Positions 1-7,543 of a DNA stretch of 13,430 bases are shown one piece after another. The translations under genes were made by a program, and so were the position numbers. How positions within the stretch are numbered: position 1 is the first letter of the stretch; every line of letters starts with the position of its first letter. The stretch comes from Amoebophrya sp. AT5.2 (lineage: Eukaryota > Sar > Dinophyceae > Syndiniales > Amoebophryaceae): assembly GCA_005223375.1 (NCBI GenBank), contig RXOD01005559.1, forward strand, positions 1-13,430, written 5' to 3'. The notes below the pieces were generated by a model. That model had not been told where the DNA came from and did no database searches. It was given only the letters and a program-made list of their open reading frames with translations.

Positions 1-2248
1 GGCAGCAGCACCCAGTCGAAAGCCTCCCGCAGCCTCCGCGCGCGGTTCGAGGAGCCCAACAGAAACCGCACGAAGCCCTGCATCACCCAACTACTCGAAG
101 TGTCGGACGGAGTCTGGCGCGCAATCACCGCGATAACCTTCCGGGTGTACAGCGTGAACCGGGGCACGCGAGGTAGTGCAAATGGCCTACTATGTGCGCC
201 GGAACTTACGATGGCAGTCGGTGTCGAGGAAGTCCAATTCGATGCCGTTGTAGTGCTGGTCCCACTTCTTGTTGGCCTGGTCCCAGCCCCCGTTGCGAGT
301 TGTATCTTCGCATTGGAGAAGCTCACACCACCGCTTACGGTTGAATTGGACGTGGAAGCAGCGTTGGCCGAGGCAGTAGTTGTGGCGGGGGAAATTTTTC
401 GGAGGTCCGGCGTTTGATGTGAGGAGTGAGACTGGTGCACCTCCTCGGAAAAGCCTGAAGGTGAAGCTGTAGGAGCAAGATCTACCGCTGCAGCAGTGTT
501 GGTTGTGGTCTCGTCCGCAGGCGCAGCTGCCCCGTGTTCTGCTGCAGCCGGGTCGTCAGGTGCGAGATCATCGTCCGAGGACCACGACGAATCGTTGTCC
601 GAGAAAAAGGTCTCGTCCTCCGCACTTCTGTCCGATTTCAGACCCTCAATCCGCAGAACATCGATCGGGAACCCCCCCTTCGTGACGGCCAGCTGCTGGC
701 GGGTAACCTTCGGCGCGGACGCGTTCGAAACGCGGTTGGCACCAGCTGTTGCATGAAAATTTCACATCCTCCGCTGCTCACGCATCTAAAAATAGTTCTG
801 TCTCACCCGCAGAAGTCAAATGAATCTCGATCGCATCCGATCTCGTTCTCGTCGCGGCTGCTATCCTAATCCTATGACTGAAACAAAAATGAAAGATCAA
901 CTTCAACGAAGCGATGAATAATTCCAGGAGTCGCAGGAGCACGAAGTGAACCAAAAGACGAACCACACCTGCTTCCGCGGCTGCGTGCTTTTCGACTGCG
1001 GTGGCCCACTTGAGGAACCTCCTCCCGTGCGTGTACGGGTAGGGCAGCGAATAGGCGAAGAACAGCGTCTCGTTGTCGTGCGAGAACGTGTACTCGAAGG
1101 AGAGCGTCGACAAGCCGTCCCCACCACCACCACCACACGCCTCGAAGCCCTGCCGGTTCAAGATATCTTTCGCAAGTTCCCCGTCCGTCGGCCGCACGCT
1201 CACGTTCTTCGTCTTGTTCCCGTTCCACGCCGAGTGGTGCGAACTCCACATCAACGGCCCACGCTGGTGCGACGCAAGCAGCGCCACCGCCTTCGGCCGA
1301 GAAAGGTTGGCAATCTCATACCGGACCGTGCGCCCTGTCGTGAGGGGTGAATCGACGTCGTGCAGCGATGCAATGTAAGCTAAGAAAGTAGATTGCGATC
1401 CGATTGGACTTCTTGGAGTCAAGATATAACAAACTATACTTTTCATAAAACACTTGCATTTCATGGTAGTGTTGTAGAACCTGCGCAGTTTCTCCCTCCG
1501 TAGACCGCGAAGTAGAACCAGAGCGCGGCGGGGCCCGGCAAGTAGTCGTCTTCGCTTCTTGCGACCCGGGAAGAACCAGCGAGCCCCATTCTGGAGGAGG
1601 GGTAGTCAGCGATGGGATCGAACTGTAGCTCTACGCGGAACACGTGGTCATCCGTCTTCTCCACGAAATACAAGTTGCCGCTCTCGAACGCCGAAGAGAA
1701 TCGGAGGTCCTCCGTCGGGACCTGATGTATGTGTATGTAATATTTTTTTGAATCTAGATCTACTTGCGGAACAGCTGCTACCTCCTCACCAGTCACCCCA
1801 ACACTCAACAGGAGCCACAGCGAGTAGATGAATCACTTAGATACGTTGTATGTGTATCATGATACTTATGTAGCGGTAAAAGAGAGCGGCAGAGCGTAGA
1901 ATCCTTTGTTTATTGCTGCAATGAACGGAATCCGAATCGCAATTGCAATCGTAGTGGAAATATTTGTAGAACCTTGTGGCTCATGAAGGAGATCACTGGC
2001 GCGGGTGTGGGTCTCCAGTGCTCGTCTTCGTTGAAGACGCTGTCGTCGTCCTGACACAAATTTAGGAAGCACCAGGGGCCGGATATACTGGGCTCCACCC
2101 TCCGCAGTTGTTCGTACATGATGGAGAGCTCGTAGATAACGAGCCTGCCCTCCACGCGCGCGGCTTCCTCGATGTCCTTCTTGAAGGACGCGAGGGCGCT
2201 TGCCTCTCCGTCGTGCGGGTGCGGAGCCGTCGAGTGGGCCGCGCACAT
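1..2248 (-). CDS. Cytosolic carboxypeptidase-like protein (M14 family, CCP/AGBL), 3' end outside window
   Basis: Family members remove glutamates from tubulin tails and other proteins in the cytosol or axoneme. Four exons join in frame: 2248-1973, 1721-1481, 1334-969 and 745-1, with GT..AG introns 1972-1722 (phase 0), 1480-1335 (phase 1) and 968-746 (phase 1). At least 542 residues are visible. The N-terminal domain shows FSSAFESGNL (residues 100-109), LWFYFAV (159-165), RYEIANLSRPK (177-187) and LSFEYTFSHDNET followed by FFAYSLPYPYT (251-274), the CCP signature order; the first and second resemble the CCP5 branch most. LAVTKGGFPIDVLRI (313-327) fits the strand before the catalytic fold. A Ser/Thr/Ala/Asp-rich insert of about 160 residues follows. 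Then comes RKVIAVIARQTPSDTSSSW (496-514), where the family has an HPGE zinc motif; here it is T506-P-S-D509. The start is the first ATG after an in-frame TGA (2260-2258); an earlier exon is possible. The remaining catalytic residues lie beyond base 1. The family call is firm; activity is doubtful. Confidence 0.85.
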
Positions 2249-2410
2249 CCTCCCCCGTCAGCCAGAGAAGAGGAAGTAATGCCGCAGCGGTTGTCGGTGC
2301 GTCAGCGTCTTGGGCTCTGAATATTTGTTCACCGGATTTATTCCTGCGTTGGCGTCGCCGATGATGTTGTAGTAGTTGCTCGGCGAGCAGCGCGAAGCGA
2401 ACGTGCGCCG

Positions 2411-2728
2411 ATGAAAAGTTTCTTTCTCGATACGTCGACCGAAAACTCGGTTGAATTTCTTTTTATTGAAAGGCCTGCCGTTGATGAGAGACAACAAGTA
2501 AAAAAAGACTGCAATGTAAGCCGGTGGTCGTGGTCATCGCAGTTGATAGATAGTATACGTTGCGCGAAACAGAAACAGCGCAACTGGCCGAAGGCGAAGC
2601 CACAATCTGAATCACCGAAAGAAGGAAGGAAAACTAAAGCGCGGAGACGGAAATATGACACGCCGACGCCAGCTTCTACCCTTAGAGTAATTCGTGGAAC
2701 GGACGACTCGGACGCTGGCGAGTACTAG
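2411..2728 (+). CDS. Possible small basic protein, doubtful
   Basis: This is an open frame of 105 codons on the plus strand, opposite in sense to every confident gene. Its second half is rich in Lys, Arg, Pro and Ser (KAKPQSESPKEGRKTKARRRK). Third-base composition is near neutral, and it overlaps minus-strand open frames that may belong to the 5' region of the carboxypeptidase-like gene. I list it only because the interval has no better explanation. Confidence 0.15.
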   Translation: MKSFFLDTSTENSVEFLFIERPAVDERQQVKKDCNVSRWSWSSQLIDSIRCAKQKQRNWPKAKPQSESPKEGRKTKARRRKYDTPTPASTLRVIRGTDDSDAGEY

Positions 2729-3322
2729 CGTATGGCAATGGTTGTCTCACGCGGCACGACAACTGGCACAAAAACAAAGCAACTGCGAAGATCTGATTCA
2801 AAGTCAAACACAGGTACGGAATCCTATCGGAATCGACACCGAAACAAATCACAATGACTTCGAGTACTGAAATTAACTTCCACCCTGCGAAAGTAGCACG
2901 ACGAGAGAGCACTCATCAATCTCCATCGTTCAATCAGATCGACCTACGCTACTCGTCGTCGACGCAGCACGTCCGAACTCTCCACGAAAACAATGAAAGA
3001 ATGGTCAATGAATGGAAGGATGCTTGATTGTTTCTAAAAAAAAACAGGAAGCTGGATGGTGCCAGATGAAGACTACTCCAAGAGAACAAATGCTTGACAG
3101 CCCCTGGGTGGGCCTCGACCAACAACGCGGCCCTCACCTGGTAGTGGTAGCGCTGAAGGTGCACTTCTACTCGACGAAGGCACAAAAATGTAGTGAGTGA
3201 TCTGATATTTTTTCTTTGCTTCATCTTTTCTATTGGGCGTCACGACGCAAGGCGCGACTTTCCCTCGTTTCCACCATGATTCAAACAGCGAGCTACAAAT
3301 CTGTGTCTGTCCATCGTCGGAC

Positions 3323-3338
3323 GATGCGCATGCGCATC
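3323..3338. repeat. 16-bp perfect palindrome
   Basis: GATGCGCATGCGCATC equals its own reverse complement. It sits in the noncoding stretch between the coiled-coil gene and the carboxypeptidase-like gene. It could bind a dimeric factor, or be chance. Confidence 0.5.
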
Positions 3339-3615
3339 TTCGTCTTCCATGATTTATCTATGCGACTGTAATCAGAGCCCAATATTTTAAATAGCGTATA
3401 GTACGCGCTCAGCCACGCTCTAGTATCGCTGCAAGTGTCTTCTGGTAGTAGTGGTCCTGGTCGTGTCGTCTGCGTCTACTCACTTCCGTGACATTGTGGT
3501 ATTCCTGACCCTACATCAGAGAAGTGTCACGATCAATGAATACATATACAATAGAAGGCTTAGGAGCGGGAGCGCGGCCACGAAATGCCAAAAATTCGGC
3601 AATGGAATTGGCGTC

Positions 3616-3669
3616 GCCTCCCTCGCGCAGCAGTGTGCACTTGCCTCCCTCGCGCAGCAGTGTTGCACC
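3616..3669. repeat. 27-nt tandem duplication, first pair
   Basis: GCCTCCCTCGCGCAGCAGTGT occurs at 3616-3636 and identically at 3643-3663, a 27-base period. A second, unrelated pair with the same period follows at 3702-3747. The period is nine codons, so open frames in either direction show a nine-residue repeat, but no gene is confident here. Confidence 0.8.
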
Positions 3670-3701
3670 TACCATCGCGATCCCGCCCGTCAACTATGCA
3701 C

Positions 3702-3747
3702 TGAGCCACTCCACGAGCATAGGATACTTGAGCCACTCGACGAGCAT
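3702..3747. repeat. 27-nt period duplication, second pair
   Basis: TGAGCCACTCCACGAGCAT at 3702-3720 recurs at 3729-3747 with one mismatch, again 27 bases apart. It lies 39 bases beyond the first 27-nt duplication. Confidence 0.75.
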
Positions 3748-3754
3748 CCATTTC

Positions 3755-3950
3755 AATCAATGAAATTGAAAAAAAAATGTAAAATATCTTTTCTGGTCGC
3801 GAACGGAGGTTCGCCTTCTCTCTGAAGCAGCTCAAACCTGAGCGCGTCCGGAACAACAATCAACTTTATCAAGTAGCCGCACGGTCCAAAACCATAACCA
3901 AACTCACCGGGTAGCAAAACAGCTGCGGAACCGAACCCGAAGTCGAAGAT
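3755..3950 (-). other. Possible exon(s) of unknown gene, weak
   Basis: A minus-strand frame without ATG reads SIFDFGFGSAAVLLPGE and on through FGYGFGPCGYLIKLIVVPDA, protein-like and hydrophobic, after a plausible acceptor (GTCTTCCTGATTAG, ending near 3948). A GTGAGT donor lies inside it and an acceptor (GCGCTCAG) later. Spliced, it would continue into a basic, repeat-containing frame down to 3560. Third-base bias is weak, so I cannot decide between a small gene and noncoding DNA. Confidence 0.2.
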
Positions 3951-4522
3951 GCTAATCAGGAAGACGGCTTGGCGTCGTGAAAAAGCCGCTCAAGTTCGAG
4001 ATGCGCTGAATGATGAGGACCCCCGGCGCACCCTCTTTCAGCGGCCCTTGAATTGCAGCGCAGAAGTACTAGCATCAATCTTTTACCTTTCACGTTTTTA
4101 CTTTTTCTCGAATCGCGCTGCGATTCGCAACTCATCTGTCAGCTCCTTGCCTGTCGCGAGCACCTTGTTTGTCGGGGTCTGCTGTTGAGCTGGCCGTGCT
4201 GGAGGGGGAAGCGCGGAAGTCGAGTAGCGTCACTGCTGTTTACTCGAGTCGAGCCCCATCTGCCTTGCCAACCGCCGCTTCAACATCCTTTCCGTGACCG
4301 TCCACATCACCCCGCAAACGCAAATCGCGGTCGCCTCCCGCTTCGCCAGATTTTCAACCGCATTTTATTTTTCGTCGTCTTATATTCGCAGCAGCTTCCC
4401 TTTGCACCGATGATCTTCACGAGGCGCTGTCATGCTGCCATACGAGATCGGGACGATGAGGCACTCGTACTGGTACTCAAGTACGCTGTGTGCTCGTTGT
4501 TTCTACTCTCCTGCCCGCCTCC

Positions 4523-6556
4523 TCACATAAACTCGCCTTCTTCTGCAGCTGTTGCGACGTCTTCGGGTGACCTCGACGCCGCCCCCGCAGCCGGTCCCCC
4601 AGCAGCATTTTTGGATTTACTATTTTTCCTGCCCGCCCTCGGCCCAGATCGCTGCTCTGGCTCTGCTTCCCCTGCAACTGGAGCTGCCGCCGTAGACGTA
4701 GCTTTGAATGATCCCGGCTTCGCGGCCGACTCCTGCGGTTGTTCCGGCGAAACAGCCCCCCCGACCGCTCGACTTGCCGGCGAAAACGCGTCCAGATTAC
4801 AATTGTCCAGGCTTTCTCCTGCCGCCAACGCCGCCATCGCTTGTTTCGCTCTTGCTAGTTCTTCTACGCGCTGCTTTTCCAGTTTCTCCATTCTCTCCCG
4901 CTCTTCCTTTTCCGCGAAGATCGCTTCTGGCGTCCGAAATCGTAGCGTCAGCTTTTTTCTGTGCTCCAGCTGCCGGATGCGCTCGTCGGTCCCCGCGATG
5001 GCTTTCGAGGAATCCTCTACGGCTTTTACGACCTTGTCAAAACTTTCCTGCACGCGCGACAGCTGCAGCTTGTTCTGTTCCCCGCGCTGCAGGTGGTACG
5101 CGGTTTTCGCCGCCTCCAGGGCCGCTTTCGCGTCCTTCTTCCGCTTCTCCTCGCGGTTCTTCTCCAGCTTTTTCTCCTCGCGCTGCTGCCGCACGGCTTC
5201 GATTTCGGCCTCAACCTCGGCAGCGCGGCGCACCAGGTAAAACAGCGGGTCGCGTTCCAGCCGCCCCTTCCACTCGGAATCCTCCTTCGGAATCGCAATG
5301 TAATCCATACCCTTCAGGAACACGCAGAAACCTATTGCTCCTTGTGGGTTGATAGCGGTGAAGTAGAGTGTGAGACTCCGCACAACGAACCAGCAACCGA
5401 CATAACTACACCACGCATAAAAATAGAGAATAGAAAACCGACATTGCGTAAAGAAAACCGAAGTGTTGGCCCTAGTACCTTTTTCCTCCTTCATCCATTC
5501 TAGCGCTTCGTCCAGGGATTTCATGTTGCAGCAGGGGAACTTCAGCACTTTTCCTCCGGTGACTTTCGTGTATTGCTCGTCGAACTTGGTGAGCGGCATT
5601 TTTTTCTGCAGCGTGCTGCTGCTCGTGGTACTAGTCGAGGTCGACGTCGTCGCACACGCACTACCACCGCCGTCCACCCGCGGCCCACCTCCCACCTGCA
5701 ACTGCTTTTCCTTGAACCAATCCTCGATCATCAGACGCACAGTGCGCAGCAGCGAGCGCCACTCGATCTCGCTACGCCACTCCTCCTGCAGGTCCCAGTC
5801 TACCTCCTGTTGCAGCTGTTCCCCTCCCACCCCGGGCACAGGAGCTTCCTCATCGGTAGTCGACGGGTGAAGCTGGTCGCCGTTCTTTCCAGCGATGTCG
5901 GGCGAGGACGCGTTCTGCGACGGACCTCGTCGATGCTGTGACGCTGCAGTATCTGCGTCCTGACGAGCACCGCCCGCGAGCTGCTCGACCTTCTTCTTCG
6001 AGGACACAAAGCTCGTCACGGCGACCTGCCTGTGGTCCTGCTTATCGGTCTTCTCTTTCTTCTCCTTTTTTTCTTTTTTCTCCTTCTTGGCTTTTTTCTC
6101 CTTCTTTTCCTTGTCGGCGGGCCTGCCTTGCTCCTGATCGTGGTCCCCTCCCCCTGCTGTGGCTGTGCCCGGTGCAGATATTACCTTGCTGCGGTCACCA
6201 GCAAAGGCTGCGCCGGTCAGCGGCGCGGCCCCACCGGCAGTGCTCTGCTGGAGCAAGTGGGCCTGCAATTTGCGATCGAAGAAGTGCTGCGTACTCGCGT
6301 TAAACGGCGGAATGCCTCCACCGTTCGTGATGGTGTTGTCGTCGCAATTGCGGTCGAACGTCTCGTACTCAGCATTTTGTGCGCGAATGTGGGCCCGCCA
6401 ACGGGCCTCCTCCTCCTGGTTCATATTATAACTACAACGAACAGTAGGAGTAGCAGTAGCTAGGGCTACGGCTAGGATGAGTAGCGGTAGTAGCGCTAGC
6501 AATTGGCGTTGGTCGTGGTCACTGAAATCAGAAATATGGTCCGTCGCAAGGGTCAC
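4523..6556 (-). CDS. Lys-rich coiled-coil protein of unknown function, one intron
   Basis: I do not recognise the family. The frame is open from an ATG at 6556, but codon use becomes gene-like only from the ATG at 6424 (MNQEEEARW), which I prefer. The extra 44 residues include a hydrophobic stretch (LLALLPLLILAVALATATP) that could be a signal peptide or simply translated leader. A GT..AG intron (donor 5478, acceptor ending 5341 or 5332) is 138 or 147 nt, a multiple of three without stops, so spliced and unspliced forms share a frame. In 677-residue numbering: a Lys/Glu run at 149-171; an Asp/Ser/Gln-rich region; a more ordered segment at about 315-440 containing KFPCCNMKSLDEALEWMKEE and, after the intron, FLKGMDYIAIPKEDSEWKG; a long charged coiled coil at about 441-530 and again 548-578; and a disordered Ala/Pro/Ser tail. 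The stop is TGA at 4525-4523. The protein is probably intracellular and structural or scaffolding, by composition only. Confidence 0.75.
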   Translation of the reverse strand: MTLATDHISDFSDHDQRQLLALLPLLILAVALATATPTVRCSYNMNQEEEARWRAHIRAQNAEYETFDRNCDDNTITNGGGIPPFNASTQHFFDRKLQAHLLQQSTAGGAAPLTGAAFAGDRSKVISAPGTATAGGGDHDQEQGRPADKEKKEKKAKKEKKEKKEKKEKTDKQDHRQVAVTSFVSSKKKVEQLAGGARQDADTAASQHRRGPSQNASSPDIAGKNGDQLHPSTTDEEAPVPGVGGEQLQQEVDWDLQEEWRSEIEWRSLLRTVRLMIEDWFKEKQLQVGGGPRVDGGGSACATTSTSTSTTSSSTLQKKMPLTKFDEQYTKVTGGKVLKFPCCNMKSLDEALEWMKEEKGTRANTSVFFTQCRFSILYFYAWCSYVGCWFVVRSLTLYFTAINPQGAIGFCVFLKGMDYIAIPKEDSEWKGRLERDPLFYLVRRAAEVEAEIEAVRQQREEKKLEKNREEKRKKDAKAALEAAKTAYHLQRGEQNKLQLSRVQESFDKVVKAVEDSSKAIAGTDERIRQLEHRKKLTLRFRTPEAIFAEKEERERMEKLEKQRVEELARAKQAMAALAAGESLDNCNLDAFSPASRAVGGAVSPEQPQESAAKPGSFKATSTAAAPVAGEAEPEQRSGPRAGRKNSKSKNAAGGPAAGAASRSPEDVATAAEEGEFM
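5341..5478 (-). other. In-frame, stopless intron within the coiled-coil gene
   Basis: On the minus strand the sequence is AAAAAG|GTACTAGG at the donor and CCCACAAG|GAGC at the acceptor, with a second AG nine bases later (ending 5332). Both choices keep frame (138 or 147 nt). The interval is AT-richer and more pyrimidine-rich than its flanks, and its translation is hydrophobic and aromatic (SILYFYAWCSYVGCWFVV), unlike the charged protein around it. The open frame therefore most likely includes an intron, although a retained form is translatable. Confidence 0.7.
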
Positions 6557-7543
6557 TGGGGTCCGCTGTTTTTGTTTGTTTTATCCGTTTATTTTGTTGC
6601 GAACGCGATCAAGAGATCCTCTAGAACGTAAACGTAGTAGGAGTTGTAGTAGTAGTCTGTAGTTGTAGTACTTCTAGTAGCAAGTTGATGGCAGTGGCAT
6701 TCGCTTTCACCTGACTGTTGGCACATCCACATGCACACGATCACGCATTGCAAGGGGAATGATCTCTCGATCTCGACAGACCACACACCACATTCACGTC
6801 GACCCGGTCCGGTACCGTACGTCTATTTGGATCATCGGCCCACCGGCCCAAGAACGCTCGGCAACGTCGGCACTGACAGCCCGGCAGACTGTTAATACTC
6901 GTTGCAAGTTTCGTCTTGTTCCTTGTCCTTGCTTGTTGTAAATCCATCTCAGAAACTACCCGAGCTCTCGTCTGGTAGGTTAAATCGAGGATCACGAGGC
7001 CCGGCCCCACGTCATGTGTACATTTTCAAAGCACCATTTGTTTCACAAGCATAAATTTACATCAGCAGCAGTGACAGTGAGTCGCATCTGCAGCCGCCGC
7101 GTACCGGAGCAATACTTACACGACTACCTAGTCATCTTTTTAGTGTAGCAGGCCTTGCTAATGTTCTTGATCGGGATCGAATAGTGAAACGCAGAATCAG
7201 AGAACGATTCATTTTGTGGACATTTACGTTGTGGACGCTTTTCAAAATCGCATAGGCGAAGGGGATCTCGCGATTCTTGGGACTACGAGACCAACATATA
7301 TCTAGTGTGTGTGAACATCAATTGAATTGTCATACTTGTGTGTGAGAAATTTTATTCAAAATTCGTACTATTCATCCGATGCATATAGTGGTCGCTAGTC
7401 TAACGCCGCGCAGGCACGACTATGCAACGAGATCACTGTCAAGTCGAATCTCCTACTCCTTCGTCGCTGAATTTCATATCACTTTGTCCGGCCTGTACGC
7501 GTACGACGCGCACCGCGACGGCGACCACCACCGCCTACATCAC
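6557..7543. other. Intergenic region between the eight-exon gene and the coiled-coil gene
   Basis: No convincing exon is visible on either strand; short open frames lack the third-base bias of the real exons. On the minus strand there is a strong acceptor-like site (CCATATTTCTGATTTCAG, ending near 6520, just inside the longer form of the downstream frame). CTACTAC-type tracts occur around 6625-6680 and 6437-6500 just ahead of the preferred start. These could belong to a leader intron. Confidence 0.5.

Larger units (their letters stand above)
2249..4522. other. Intergenic region between the coiled-coil gene and the carboxypeptidase-like gene
   Basis: This should hold the 3' flank of the coiled-coil gene and the promoter and leader of the carboxypeptidase-like gene. 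It contains two 27-nt duplications, a 16-bp palindrome, an AT-rich patch near 3380-3400 (AATATTTTAAATAG) and weak coding signals noted separately. Immediately upstream of the gene-1 ATG, a protein-like stretch (SNYYNIIGDANAGINPVNKY, about 2382-2323) is in the same frame but ends in TGA at 2260-2258. Confidence 0.5.

Noticed and set aside
100..417. 105-codon plus-strand open frame rich in Val and Leu
   Set aside because: It overlaps the minus-strand exon that contains the family catalytic motif. Its third-base composition is mixed, and its hydrophobic look follows from the complementary Asp/Asn/Thr codons.
778..1464. Single 228-codon frame taken as one continuous gene
   Set aside because: Only 1334-969 matches the carboxypeptidase family. 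Both ends run into introns, with clear GT..AG phases joining to neighbouring exons.
4053..5240. 395-codon plus-strand open frame
   Set aside because: It is antisense to the coiled-coil gene and Ser/Arg/Phe-rich, as expected from reading a Glu/Lys/Ala-rich gene backwards.
6741..7010. Minus-strand frame with a CQCRRC cluster
   Set aside because: It has no third-base bias, no matching splice partner and no recognisable zinc-binding domain.
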